Shown one piece after another: positions 32,346-40,876 of a DNA stretch of 51,700 nucleotides. Source of the DNA: JANOAR01 sp031411235. GTDB lineage: Bacteria > Verrucomicrobiota > Verrucomicrobiia > Verrucomicrobiales > Verrucomicrobiaceae. The DNA is taken from contig JANOAR010000298.1 in NCBI GenBank assembly GCA_031411235.1, positions 1-51,700 of the forward strand, read 5' to 3'. Numbering within the stretch: the stretch's first letter is position 1; every line of letters begins with the position of its first letter. Under the pieces are notes generated by a model that had not been told where the DNA came from, searched no databases, and worked only from the letters and a program-made list of their open reading frames with translations. The position numbers and the translations under genes are program-made.

Positions 32346-34277
32346 ATGTGTGGCATCTACGGTTTCGCTGGGTTCAAAGAAGAAGGTCTGCTCGACCGCA
32401 TGGGCCGCGTCATCAGGCATCGCGGCCCAGATGGACAGGGCCGCTATGATGCGCCCGATGGCCAGCCGTTCTCCATGGGCATGCAGCGCCTCAGCATCAT
32501 CGACCTCGAAGGCGGCTGGCAGCCCGTCTATAACGAAGATAAAACCCTCGCTGTCTGCTACAACGGCGAGACCTACAACTACGTGGAACTGCGCGATGAA
32601 CTGGAGGCCAAGGGCCACCACTTCACAACCCACAGCGACACCGAGTGCCTCGTGCATGGCTTTGAAGAATGGGGCATGGCGGGCCTGCTCCAGCGCATGA
32701 ATGGCATGGCTGCCTTCTGCATTTATGATGTGCGTAAGCGTGAGTTCTGGATCGGGCGCGACCGCTGTGGCCAAAAGCCGCTCTACTACCACCACGAGCA
32801 CGGGCGCTTCCTTTTCGGCAGCGAGGCGAAGAGCCTGCTCCAGAGTCAGCACGTCACTGCCGAGGTGAACATGGCAGCCATCGACCCCTACCTCACGCTG
32901 CGCAATGTGCCGGAGCCTCAGACGATGTTCAAAGGCATCTCCATCCTGCCCGTCGCGCACTTTTTGCACTATAAGCTCTCGGACAACAGCATCTCGATCC
33001 AGCGCTACTGGGAGGTGCCGCTGCTTGATGCCCGCACCGCGAAATACAAGAGCGACGAGGCTTACTTCGAGGAGCTGGAGTCGCTGGGGTATGACTGCGT
33101 GAAGCTCTGCATGAGAAGCGACGTGCCCGTGGGTGCCTACCTCAGCGCGGGCGTGGATTCCTCACTCACCGTCGCAGCGATGACGCGCTTCAGTAGCAAC
33201 ATCAACACCTACTCCGTGGGCTTCGACTCGCCTGTGGATGAGACCCCCGCCGCGCGCGAGACAGCCGCTTTCCTCGGCACCAAGCACCACGAAATCATCT
33301 GCCAGCCCGAGGACTTCTCCCTGCTGCCGAAGATCGTTTATCACATGGATCGGCCCGTTGGCGATGCCTTGCTTATCGCCTTCTACAAGCTCGCTGAGGG
33401 CGCGAGCAAAGACCTCAAAGTCGTGCTCGGTGGCGAGGGCGCGGACGAAGCCTTTGCCGGCTATTCCTTCCACGGCGTCATCACCAAGGTGGATGCGCTG
33501 AATCGTCGTTTCCCAGGCATCGGCAAGCTCGCCGCTCTCGGCTTCGGCATGACGCCGCACGCGCTACTGAACAAGTTTTTCACCTTTCCCGCCGACCTCG
33601 GTAGCCAGGGCAAAAAGCGCGTTATCGACTTCCTCCAGCAGTACGGCGCGCGCGACTTGAACCACAACTTCAACGCCCTGCGCACGCTGTGGAGCGAGGA
33701 CGAGCGGCACGCTGTTTACAGCGCCGACATGAAGCACCTCGCTGGCACAGGCTGGATGGCCAAGGAGCAGGAAAAAGACAAAAACGGCCCCTTCCTCGAC
33801 CGCTTGCTCAAGCTGCAATACGACGAGTGGCTGCAAGACTGGGCACTCATCCGCCAGGATAAAAACACCATGGCCCACAGCCTTGAATACCGCCTGCCCT
33901 TCCTCGACCCTCGCCTCATCGAGCTAGCCTTCCAGATGCCGGCCCATCTGAAGATTAACGGCAAAACCGACAAGTACATCGAGCGCAAACTCGCCGACAA
34001 AGTCTTCCCCCAGCACATCGCGAGACGCGCAAAAATCCCCTTCTATCTGCCCGTCGAATACTTCCTCGATCAGCCGCATTTCAAAAAGCTAGTGGCCGAT
34101 ACCTTGAACGAAAGCGCCGTGAAAAAACGTGGCTACTTCGAGCCTGCGAAAGTCACCGCGCTGATCGCGAAGATGAACAGCACCCGCGAGTTCGTGTTCT
34201 GCAAACAAGTTATGTCGCTCGTGGTGCTAGAGCTGTGGCATCAGGTCTTCATCGACAAAGCCTATCGCTTCGACTGA
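32346..34277 (+). CDS. asnB: Asparagine synthetase (glutamine-hydrolysing)
   Basis: 643 residues. The ATG at 32346 is chosen since it puts the nucleophilic Cys second (MCGIYGF), as needed after Met removal; an ATG at 32334 lies just upstream. The class II glutaminase domain has RHRGPDGQG and YNGETYNYVELRDEL; the synthetase domain has the PP-loop variant LSAGVDSSLTVAAM (usually SGGxDSS) and GEGADEAFAGYSFHG. It makes asparagine from aspartate, ATP and glutamine. Family members of this length beside sugar-modifying genes can instead amidate surface-glycan precursors. The next gene, 93 bp downstream on the same strand, is a COG4091-type oxidoreductase, which makes such a role possible. Confidence 0.88.
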   Translation: MCGIYGFAGFKEEGLLDRMGRVIRHRGPDGQGRYDAPDGQPFSMGMQRLSIIDLEGGWQPVYNEDKTLAVCYNGETYNYVELRDELEAKGHHFTTHSDTECLVHGFEEWGMAGLLQRMNGMAAFCIYDVRKREFWIGRDRCGQKPLYYHHEHGRFLFGSEAKSLLQSQHVTAEVNMAAIDPYLTLRNVPEPQTMFKGISILPVAHFLHYKLSDNSISIQRYWEVPLLDARTAKYKSDEAYFEELESLGYDCVKLCMRSDVPVGAYLSAGVDSSLTVAAMTRFSSNINTYSVGFDSPVDETPAARETAAFLGTKHHEIICQPEDFSLLPKIVYHMDRPVGDALLIAFYKLAEGASKDLKVVLGGEGADEAFAGYSFHGVITKVDALNRRFPGIGKLAALGFGMTPHALLNKFFTFPADLGSQGKKRVIDFLQQYGARDLNHNFNALRTLWSEDERHAVYSADMKHLAGTGWMAKEQEKDKNGPFLDRLLKLQYDEWLQDWALIRQDKNTMAHSLEYRLPFLDPRLIELAFQMPAHLKINGKTDKYIERKLADKVFPQHIARRAKIPFYLPVEYFLDQPHFKKLVADTLNESAVKKRGYFEPAKVTALIAKMNSTREFVFCKQVMSLVVLELWHQVFIDKAYRFD

Positions 34278-34324
34278 ATCCAGTCCCTTTGAGACAATAG
34301 GGGTTTTCCCTCGATTTCCTCGCA

Positions 34325-34355
34325 TTGACAGGGGAATGGTAAAACCCGATAGACT
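34325..34355 (+). promoter_or_regulatory. Possible promoter of the COG4091-type gene
   Basis: A consensus -35 TTGACA (34325-34330) lies upstream of the weak -10 candidates GATAGA (spacing 17) or TAGACT (spacing 19). The ATG at 34371 would follow with a short leader, much as at 8076-8104. Confidence 0.4.
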
Positions 34356-34370
34356 TGCCCTCCCAGACTT

Positions 34371-35618
34371 ATGCTCAACGAACTCAAACAACGCGAAAAA
34401 GACGGCAACGTGATCAATGTAGGACTCATCGGCGCTGGCGCGATGGGCCTTGGTATTGCCTACCAGATCGGCAAGACCCCTGGCATGAGGCTGTCCTTTG
34501 TCGCCGATTTTGACATCAAGGCCGCCGAGAAAGCCCAGCAGGTCTATGGCAAAGCGACGCATGTGACGACCGATGGCATGGCCGCCCTGCGCAATGAGAA
34601 AATCAAGTGCGACGTCTTCGTGGAGGCCACCAACAGCATCATCGGAGCCTACGACTACTGCATTGCCGCGATGGAGCGTAAAGCCCACTGCGTGCTGATG
34701 AATGCCGAGGTCGATCTCATTCTCGGGCCTCTGCTCCAAGACGCGGCGAAGAAGGCTGGCGTCATCTGCACCAGCGACGGCGGCGACCAGCATGGCGTGC
34801 TCGCTCGCATGATGGAAGAGATCGAGATGTGGGGCTTCGACATCGTCCAGGCTGGCAATATGAAAGGCTTCCTGGAGCGTCATCGCGACATGGCGGGCAC
34901 GGTGGAAGTCGCCAAGGCACTCAACCTCAGCGTCATCCAGTGCCTCGCTTACACCGACGGATCCAAGCTCAATATCGAGATGGCCATCATCGGCAATGAG
35001 TACGGTCTCACGCCTTTCGTCCCCGGCATGGAAGGCCCCAAGGCCAACAAGGTGCAGGACGTGGTGAACCTTTTCGACTTCGACAAGTACAAGGGCCAAG
35101 GCCGACTCGACTACGTGCTCGGAGCCAAGGAGCATGGCGGCGGCGTCTATGTCGTGGCTCGCTGCGACGATGAGTTCCAGAAGGACTACCTGAACTATTA
35201 CAAGGTCACCAACAAGCACCCGTATTACGTCTTCCTGCGTCCCTACCATCTCTGCCATCTCGAAACGCCACGCGCTGCTGCGCTGGCGGCGATGTATGGC
35301 AAAGGGGTCTGCACGCAGCGCATGGGACGCATCAATGACTGCTACGCCTACGCTAAAAAAGACCTTTCGGCTGGCACCGTCGTCCAGCACGCCATCGGCA
35401 GCGATGAGGTCTATGGCCTCATCGACGAAGCCAAGATCGCCGATGCTGCGAACCACGTCCCGCAGGGTGTGCTCGATGTCGAAGGCTCGCCTGAGCGCCC
35501 TGTGCTGAAGCGTGCTGTGGCCAAAGACCAGCCCATCACCTGGGACGATGTCACCATTCCCGACACGCGCATGGCGCAGCTTTGGGAGAAGCAGAAGGCA
35601 CTCATCGGGCTCAAGTAA
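34371..35618 (+). CDS. NAD(P)-dependent oxidoreductase with SAF-type C-terminus (COG4091-like)
   Basis: 415 residues. The N-terminal Rossmann fold has NVGLIGAGAMGLGIAYQIGK and CDVFVEATNSIIGA; the middle part (MNAEVDLILGPLLQDAAKKA, CTSDGGDQHGVLARMMEEI, KLNIEMAIIGNEYGL) fits the homoserine-dehydrogenase-like COG4091 family. The C-terminal region (about 330-400, LSAGTVVQHAIGSDEVYGLI) looks like the SAF domain common there. Substrates in this family are mostly unknown; several members occur with sugar or lipopolysaccharide genes. Placement after asnB suggests surface carbohydrate or amino-acid-like precursor synthesis, which is inference only. Confidence 0.8.
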   Translation: MLNELKQREKDGNVINVGLIGAGAMGLGIAYQIGKTPGMRLSFVADFDIKAAEKAQQVYGKATHVTTDGMAALRNEKIKCDVFVEATNSIIGAYDYCIAAMERKAHCVLMNAEVDLILGPLLQDAAKKAGVICTSDGGDQHGVLARMMEEIEMWGFDIVQAGNMKGFLERHRDMAGTVEVAKALNLSVIQCLAYTDGSKLNIEMAIIGNEYGLTPFVPGMEGPKANKVQDVVNLFDFDKYKGQGRLDYVLGAKEHGGGVYVVARCDDEFQKDYLNYYKVTNKHPYYVFLRPYHLCHLETPRAAALAAMYGKGVCTQRMGRINDCYAYAKKDLSAGTVVQHAIGSDEVYGLIDEAKIADAANHVPQGVLDVEGSPERPVLKRAVAKDQPITWDDVTIPDTRMAQLWEKQKALIGLK

Positions 35619-35701
35619 CGCCCCGTGGTTCACGGAGGAGAGGGTAAGCAACAAGCGCCAGGAGCGAAGATCACCTATCGCTCCGGCGTAGCCCTTCGCC
35701 C

Positions 35702-37075
35702 ATGTTTCGTGCCGTCATCCTCGCTCTCTGCCTTCTCCCTGTCCTCGCTCATGCTGAGGCCGTCTCCTTTTCCAAGCAGATCGCGCCGTTGCTCAAAGAC
35801 AAATGCGTGGAGTGCCATCGCGAGGGCAAGGCCAAGGGTGGCTATCGGCTTGATACTTTCGAGCGACTCGCCAAGCCCGGCGATAGCAAGGCCGCCGCGC
35901 TGACTCCTGGCAAACCCGATGCCAGCGACCTGTATGCCCGCCTCGTCACCGATGATGAAGACGACCGTATGCCTGCTAAGGGCGATGCGTTGGAGAAGGC
36001 CGAGATCGCGCTGGTGAAACGCTGGATCAGCGAAGGCGCACGTTATGATAATGCCAACCCCAAGGCATCGCTCGACGCTCTCGATGTTGCTCCCAAGGCC
36101 ACCGCTACGCCAGCCAAGTATCCCAAGCCCTTGCCCATCACCGCGCTCGCTGTCAGCGCCGATGGCAAGCGCATTGCGACGAGCGGCTACGGCGAAGTCT
36201 TGCTGTGGGACAGCACCACGCTGACGCTCGTGGGCCGCCTCCCTGGCTTGCCGTTGCGGGTGCTCGACATCGAGTGGATCGGCACTAGCCAGATGCTCGC
36301 CGTCGCGGGCGGTACACCGGGCCGCAGCGGCGAGGTCTGGCTTGCCGATGCTGCGACCCTGAAGCCGGTGAAACGCCTCGTCACCACGCTCGATAGCTGC
36401 CAGTGCCTCGCAGTGACTGCGGATGGGAAAATCCTCGCGGTGGGTGGCACGGACAATCATGTGCGAGCCATCGCTCTGCCCGAGGGCAAGGTGCTCTGGG
36501 ACATCGAAGCGCATTCGGATTGGGTGATGGCGCTGGCCTTTAGCCCTGATGGGAAACGCCTCGCCTCGGGTAGCCGCGACCGCACGGCGCGGCTCTTCGA
36601 TGTGGCCAAGGGCGAGATCGAAGCGACCTACACGAACCACGAAACGGCGGTGCTGGCGCTATGCTTCAGCGAGGATGGCAAGCGTGTTTTTTCAGGCTCA
36701 GCCGATGGCGAGATACGCCCCTGGAACCTGGAAGCGAAGAGCGACAAAAGCACCACCACGCGTCCTGGCCACGCAGCGGTGCTGGGCATCGTGCAGGGCC
36801 TGGGGCGGACGTTTGTCTCGCTGGCAGACACGGGTTTGATCGAAGAGGACGTGAAGGGAAAGAAGGTGCTGAGGAAGTTCGCAGGGCACACCGCGCAGGT
36901 GGATGCGATCGCGCTCATGGTGGTGACGCAGAGCGTGGCGAAGCCAGACGACAAGGCTGCGAAGCCCGTGCCGCAAGTCACGGCAACACTCGTCACCGGC
37001 AGCCACGACGGCGAGGTGCGGCTGTGGGATTTGCAGGCGAACCGCGAGCGCGGGAAGTTCGTGGCGGTGCCGTGA
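35702..37075 (+). CDS. Exported planctomycete-type cytochrome c with WD40 repeats
   Basis: 457 residues. A signal peptide (about 1-19, ending AHAEA) is followed by a PSCyt1-type cytochrome domain with the haem motif CVECHREGKAKGGYRL and the late MPAKGDAL region supplying a possible axial Met. From about residue 130 to the end lie WD40 repeats, for example VMALAFSPDGKRLASGSRDR and TATLVTGSHDGEVRLWDL. Proteins joining this cytochrome to WD40 propellers are typical of Planctomycetota and Verrucomicrobiota; their electron-transfer partners are not known. Located in the periplasm or on the cell surface. Confidence 0.88.
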   Translation: MFRAVILALCLLPVLAHAEAVSFSKQIAPLLKDKCVECHREGKAKGGYRLDTFERLAKPGDSKAAALTPGKPDASDLYARLVTDDEDDRMPAKGDALEKAEIALVKRWISEGARYDNANPKASLDALDVAPKATATPAKYPKPLPITALAVSADGKRIATSGYGEVLLWDSTTLTLVGRLPGLPLRVLDIEWIGTSQMLAVAGGTPGRSGEVWLADAATLKPVKRLVTTLDSCQCLAVTADGKILAVGGTDNHVRAIALPEGKVLWDIEAHSDWVMALAFSPDGKRLASGSRDRTARLFDVAKGEIEATYTNHETAVLALCFSEDGKRVFSGSADGEIRPWNLEAKSDKSTTTRPGHAAVLGIVQGLGRTFVSLADTGLIEEDVKGKKVLRKFAGHTAQVDAIALMVVTQSVAKPDDKAAKPVPQVTATLVTGSHDGEVRLWDLQANRERGKFVAVP

Positions 37076-37094
37076 GGCCTCTAAACCGTAACGG

Positions 37095-37388
37095 CTAAGC
37101 CTCGTCCAGCACCAGTCCGCGCACGGACTGGCGATTTAAAATAATGCCGGTGGCGACCATCGCCTTCCACGCGGCGAAATGCTCGCTGGCGTAGTGGGCC
37201 TCCACGGCATCCAGATCGCGATACAGCTCGGCGAGGGCAAAGACATTGGCTTGATCAAGCTTCTGCGACACCTCGAAGCGCAGGCAACCGCTCTCCTCGC
37301 GCGAGGCGGCGGCATTCGCCTGCACGGCGGTGAGAAATTCTGGCAAGCGGGCAGGATCGACTTCGAGGATAACGGTGATGGAAACCAT
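37095..37388 (-). CDS. ABM-type putative monooxygenase (YgiN-like)
   Basis: 97 residues from ATG 37388 (an ATG at 37400 adds four). A single antibiotic-biosynthesis-monooxygenase domain: VSITVILEVDPARLPEFLTA, SREESGCLRFEVSQKLDQ, FALAELYRDLDAVEAHYASE, HFAAW. Members are small dimeric ferredoxin-like proteins, some acting on quinols. The 3' end contains a perfect 8-bp hairpin. It is convergent with the cytochrome-WD40 gene. Confidence 0.85.
   Translation of the reverse strand: MVSITVILEVDPARLPEFLTAVQANAAASREESGCLRFEVSQKLDQANVFALAELYRDLDAVEAHYASEHFAAWKAMVATGIILNRQSVRGLVLDEA
37112..37131 (+). terminator. Hairpin near the end of the cytochrome-WD40 gene
   Basis: CCAGTCCG (37112-37119) pairs with CGGACTGG (37124-37131) around CGCA, followed on the plus strand by CGATTTAAAA. 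It lies inside the 3' end of the convergent ABM gene. Could terminate plus-strand transcription. Confidence 0.4.
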
Positions 37389-37466
37389 GATGGCACCCAT
37401 TCACCGCAGAAACGTTAAAGTTGCAAGTCTGTGCTAGCGTATCCAACGCCCGCTCCCTTTACTGCT

Positions 37467-38636
37467 ATGCACTCCTCCATGCTCCACGCTTCTCGTTTCC
37501 TCGTCGTTCTCTCCTGTGCCGTACTGCCCGCGCTCGCTGTCGATACGCCTGCAAAGCCCGCCGCAGCGGCAGCAACGCCACCCGCCGCCGTCACACCTGC
37601 GAAGCCCGCTGCAACGCCTGTGCCCGCAGCAGTCACGCCTGCGAAGCCCGCCGCAACGCCTGCGCCAGTTGCAGCACCTGCCGCAGCGACCAAGCCTGTG
37701 CCCGCAGCGCCTGTTAAACCTGCGGCGGCTGTGGCAACAAAACCTACCGAACCCGCGAAGCCCGCCACACCGCCCGCGAAGCCAGTCGTGCCTCCAGCTA
37801 AACCTGCGACCCCTGCGGCAAAGCCCGCCATGCCCGCCGCCGTAGTGGCCAAGCCCGCACCGCCCGCACCCAAGCCCGTCGCCATTTTCCCCGATAAAAA
37901 CCTCGAAGCCGCCGTGCGTCGCCAAGTCTTCGCCAAGCGCGATGGCACCGAGCCCCTCTATGCCGCCGATGTGGAGAATGTCGCCATCATCGAAGGCCGT
38001 GGCATGGGCATCAAAGACCTCACGGGCCTAGAGAAGTGCGTGGCTCTCGCACAGATCACGCTGCCCAAAAACAGCATCACCAGCATCGCCCCACTGAAGG
38101 GCTTGGAGCGCTTGCAATTCATCGACCTTTCAGACAACCAAGTGCAGGACATCAGCGTGCTCAGCACCCTCAAGAGCCTGCAATTCATCGAGCTGACTCG
38201 CAACAAAGTGCAGGACGTCACGGCTCTTGGCGGCGTCATCGCCCTCAATTCCCTCTACCTTGCGCACAACCAAATCAAAGACCTCAGCCCCTTGTTCAAG
38301 CTGCCCAAGGTCTGGACTATCGACGCGGAAGGCAACCAAATCACTGCCATCACAGGTATCGGCGGCTTGAAGTGGCTCTCGATGCTCAATTTGAAAGGCA
38401 ACCAAGTCGCCGACATCACGCCGCTGGAGCCACTCGCAGAGCTTCAGCAACTCTTCCTGGATGGCAACAAAATCACCGACCTAGCGCCGCTCCATCGCAT
38501 GATGAAAAAGGACTTCGAGGGCACCCACGAGTGGGCACCCTACTGCAACGTGTACCTCGCGGGCAACGCCCTCAGCGATGCCTCGAAGAAGCTCGTCGAG
38601 GAGTTGGTCAAGCTCGGCGCACGCATCCAGCCGTAG
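37467..38636 (+). CDS. Exported leucine-rich-repeat protein with Pro/Ala-rich linker
   Basis: 389 residues. After a signal peptide (FLVVLSCAVLPALA) comes a Pro/Ala/Lys/Val linker of roughly 115 residues built from imperfect repeats (VTPAKPAATP), then internalin-type leucine-rich repeats of about 22 residues with LxxLxLxxNxIxDI/L (QFIDLSDNQVQDISVL, FIELTRNKVQDVTAL, LYLAHNQIKDLSPL, MLNLKGNQVADITPL, LFLDGNKITDLAPL). The linker would carry the repeat domain through or away from the wall. Probably a protein-binding surface protein. ATG 37467 is chosen; a GTG at 37431 is in frame. It stands 12 bp before the metal permease gene. Confidence 0.85.
   Translation: MHSSMLHASRFLVVLSCAVLPALAVDTPAKPAAAAATPPAAVTPAKPAATPVPAAVTPAKPAATPAPVAAPAAATKPVPAAPVKPAAAVATKPTEPAKPATPPAKPVVPPAKPATPAAKPAMPAAVVAKPAPPAPKPVAIFPDKNLEAAVRRQVFAKRDGTEPLYAADVENVAIIEGRGMGIKDLTGLEKCVALAQITLPKNSITSIAPLKGLERLQFIDLSDNQVQDISVLSTLKSLQFIELTRNKVQDVTALGGVIALNSLYLAHNQIKDLSPLFKLPKVWTIDAEGNQITAITGIGGLKWLSMLNLKGNQVADITPLEPLAELQQLFLDGNKITDLAPLHRMMKKDFEGTHEWAPYCNVYLAGNALSDASKKLVEELVKLGARIQP
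37584..37673 (+). repeat. Tandem repeat coding the Pro/Ala linker
   Basis: A unit of about 48 bases (GTCACxCCTGCGAAGCCCGC, then GCAACGCCTG) occurs twice in a row with few differences, coding VTPAKPAATP plus a short spacer. Such units are likely to vary in number between strains. Confidence 0.7.
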
Positions 38637-38648
38637 CGCTATCGCATC

Positions 38649-39494
38649 ATGTCCTTCGACTTCCTCCACGAATCCTTCGCCCAGCGTGCCCTGCTCGCCT
38701 GCGTGCTCATCGGCTTTGCCAATGGCTTCGTTAGTGGCTTCGTCGTGCTGCGCAAAAGCGCTTTGCAGATCGGCACCTTATCGCACTCGCTCTTCCCCGG
38801 CATCGCCCTCTGCGTCCTGCTTTTTGGCCTGCATGACTGGAGCGTGCTGGTTGGTTCAGTGTTCGCGGCGCTCATCGTGGGCCTCGGCTCGCTGCTCGTC
38901 GCACGCACCTCGCGCGTGGATCGCGACACGGCGATGGGCGTGCTCTACACCACGGCCTTCGCCATTGGCATCATCATCATCAGGAACATGGGCATGAGCC
39001 AGAAGCTCGATGAATGGATCTTCGGCAGCATCGTCGGCATGGCCGATGCCGACCTATGGATCGCCTTCGGCATCAGCCTGCTCGCCGTGCTGCTGCTCAC
39101 CGCCTTGCAGCGCCCGCTGCTCATTTATTTGTTCGAGCCCAACGTCGCCGCGAGCCTCGGCGTGCCGGTGAAATTCCTCAACTACGCGCTCTTCAGCATC
39201 GTCATCCTGGTGCTCGTGTCGTCCCTGCAAGCCGTGGGGTGCATCCTCAGCGTCGGCCTGCTGGTGGCCCCAGCGGCCACCGTTTACCTGCTCACCGACA
39301 ACGCCAAAACCCTCTTCTGGGGCGGTGGTTTGATTGGTGCCCTGGGCAGCGTCTTGGCTTTCTTCCTGGCCTACCCGTTAGGCTGGAACATCAGCTCGTC
39401 GATCATCGTCGTGCTGGGCTCGCTGTTCCTGCTCGCCTACATCTTCAGCCCCCGCTACGGCGTGCTCGCCTATGTGCTGCGGCGCACGGCGTGA
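38649..39494 (+). CDS. Zinc/manganese-type ABC transporter permease
   Basis: 281 residues with eight or nine membrane helices. It belongs to the ABC-3 family (ZnuB/MntB): LIGFANGFVSGFVVLRKSAL, GTLSHSLFPGIALCVLLFG, DTAMGVLYTTAFAIGIIII and AVGCILSVGLLVAPAATVYL are family signatures. It forms the membrane channel of a zinc, manganese or iron uptake system. The ATPase and the metal-binding protein normally encoded alongside are absent here, so it is an orphan permease in this window. It starts 12 bp after the LRR gene and may be co-transcribed. Confidence 0.9.
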   Translation: MSFDFLHESFAQRALLACVLIGFANGFVSGFVVLRKSALQIGTLSHSLFPGIALCVLLFGLHDWSVLVGSVFAALIVGLGSLLVARTSRVDRDTAMGVLYTTAFAIGIIIIRNMGMSQKLDEWIFGSIVGMADADLWIAFGISLLAVLLLTALQRPLLIYLFEPNVAASLGVPVKFLNYALFSIVILVLVSSLQAVGCILSVGLLVAPAATVYLLTDNAKTLFWGGGLIGALGSVLAFFLAYPLGWNISSSIIVVLGSLFLLAYIFSPRYGVLAYVLRRTA

Positions 39495-39508
39495 GTTGGC
39501 ATTCATGC

Positions 39509-39733
39509 TTAGCAGGCTGGCTCGATGTCACGAGCAGAGAGGGTAACGAGGCAGGGGCGGGTGCGCCCAGCGAGGAATTCCACTTCGTAGGCGCTGCCAC
39601 CTTCATAGACATGCACCACGGCTCCTTCGGCTCCGAGCTTGAGTTTCTCCGCAGGGATGGCCCGGCGCAGGCGCACCATGCTATGCTCCAGGATGATTCC
39701 CGGAGAAGGCGGTGGTGCAAGGGTGGCTGGCAT
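39509..39733 (-). CDS. DUF4926 protein
   Basis: 74 residues from ATG 39733. The core (KLKLGAEGAVVHVYEGGSAY, VEFLAGRTRPCLVTLSARDI) matches DUF4926, a small beta domain whose members are often found beside toxin-antitoxin-like genes. It follows the ART-like gene by 13 bp on the same strand. A longer upstream frame exists but overlaps that gene. Confidence 0.75.
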   Translation of the reverse strand: MPATLAPPPSPGIILEHSMVRLRRAIPAEKLKLGAEGAVVHVYEGGSAYEVEFLAGRTRPCLVTLSARDIEPAC

Positions 39734-39746
39734 AGTGATGGCAATA

Positions 39747-40319
39747 CTAGCGATGAAGAGTGGTCGGTTTGAAGAAACCAAGGATACACTTTGGATTGCG
39801 CACACAGACCTGGACGTGATCGAGGCTGCGGAGTCCGGCAGTGGGATAGACGGGATGGCCTTCATTGAAGAAGCCTCGCACGGTATCGAAGGTGGATTCG
39901 CCTGCTGCGGTGCGGAGTTCATGCAGGTGGTTCATTACGGCGCAATCGAGGAAGCGGGCTTTTGATTCTGGGCCTTTGTTGCTGGTTGGTTTGATGCCCG
40001 CGAGGGAGCACCATTGGAGATAGACTTCATAGGCTCTGGTGACATGCGCGGCGCTTTCCGGGTCGGCGAGGTCGAGGCAATGGCCGAGGGTGATGATCGC
40101 GCCGATGACTGTGGGTTTCTTGATCTTGGATCCCGGTATCTTGGCCGTCTCTTTGGCCCATTGCATGGCTCTGGCCTCGCTACGTTCCCAAAAGTAGATG
40201 CCATGGCCGAGCCAGTCCCAGGGATTGGTGCTAGGGCGTAGATGTCCGCCATCGAAGAGCATCCGCGCGACGCTTTCATCGCAGCCGTGATAGCCGAAGA
40301 TGATCTGAGGTGGGAGCAT
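39747..40319 (-). CDS. Candidate ADP-ribosyltransferase-fold toxin
   Basis: 190 residues. The start FGYHGCDESVARMLFDGGHL followed by WDWLGHGIYFWERSEARAMQ resembles the H-Y core of PARP/ART-fold enzymes (YHGT..., then GxYFxE) in position and spacing; a third catalytic Glu cannot be assigned. Its ATG overlaps the stop of the 59-residue gene upstream (TGATG), the usual layout of toxin-antitoxin pairs. A toxin that modifies a target with ADP-ribose or a related NAD reaction is inferred, not shown. Base composition is less GC-rich than neighbouring genes. Confidence 0.6.
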   Translation of the reverse strand: MLPPQIIFGYHGCDESVARMLFDGGHLRPSTNPWDWLGHGIYFWERSEARAMQWAKETAKIPGSKIKKPTVIGAIITLGHCLDLADPESAAHVTRAYEVYLQWCSLAGIKPTSNKGPESKARFLDCAVMNHLHELRTAAGESTFDTVRGFFNEGHPVYPTAGLRSLDHVQVCVRNPKCILGFFKPTTLHR

Positions 40320-40498
40320 CAGCGGAACTGTTTTTTGACCTTGCCTGTCTTTGGATCATGCATGCCAGTCGCGGCCAGCATTTTCAGCGCGGTATCACGG
40401 TCTTTGGGCATCTGAGCAACAGCTCGATTGATGGCCGCGAGATCCTTCTTGTAATCAATAGTGGGGTAGATCGGGCCAGTATGGAAGTTGATGTGCAT
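40319..40498 (-). CDS. Small protein coupled to the ART-like gene, candidate antitoxin
   Basis: 59 residues, unrecognised: MHINFHTGPIYPTIDYKKDL, then a helical part (AAINRAVAQMPKDRDTALKM) and the tail TGKVKKQFR. No HTH motif. The stop overlaps the start of the ART-like gene by one base, so the two are translated together. Small size, position and overlap suggest an antitoxin or immunity partner. In-frame ORF extends upstream to 40630 but without conserved-looking sequence. Confidence 0.6.
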   Translation of the reverse strand: MHINFHTGPIYPTIDYKKDLAAINRAVAQMPKDRDTALKMLAATGMHDPKTGKVKKQFR

Positions 40499-40876
40499 AG
40501 TGTGATGGTAGCGGTTTGGACTGTAATGCACAACCATTATGCTGGCCTGAGAAGCAAGCTGAAAGCTGGAGGATGGACAGAAACCTTCGCTTTGCCCATG
40601 ATCTTGCATGGTCTGGAGCGCCTCTGCCACTAGCTGGGGCTGAGCAGGGAAGTTGGCTTGAGCTGCGGGCGCTTGGCATCGCTATCAAAGAAGAGAAGGT
40701 CTGGGAGTTCATCAGCTTGGCGCTTGTCTCTCTGCACGACGACACGGAGCAGATGCGCTCTTGGCCATTGCATCACATGCCGAACTGGGCGTTGGGGCAG
40801 GCAGAGAGCTAACCCGCTTTTTCTCAAATGTTGCTTCTGAAAAAGAGAGCGAGGGAGTCTCGCCTGCCGCTCCTCT
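40499..40876. other. Region with only a doubtful small ORF
   Basis: 378 bp upstream of the toxin-antitoxin-like module. The most protein-like ORF is on the plus strand (40573-40812, 79 residues, W-rich, including LGIAIKEEKVWEFISLALVS). It has no recognised family and overlaps competing ORFs on the other strand. It may be a decayed accessory gene or chance. Confidence 0.35.

Noticed and set aside
34227..35654. 475-residue minus-strand ORF opposite the COG4091-type gene
   Set aside because: The plus strand has Rossmann and family motifs; the antisense frame has none.
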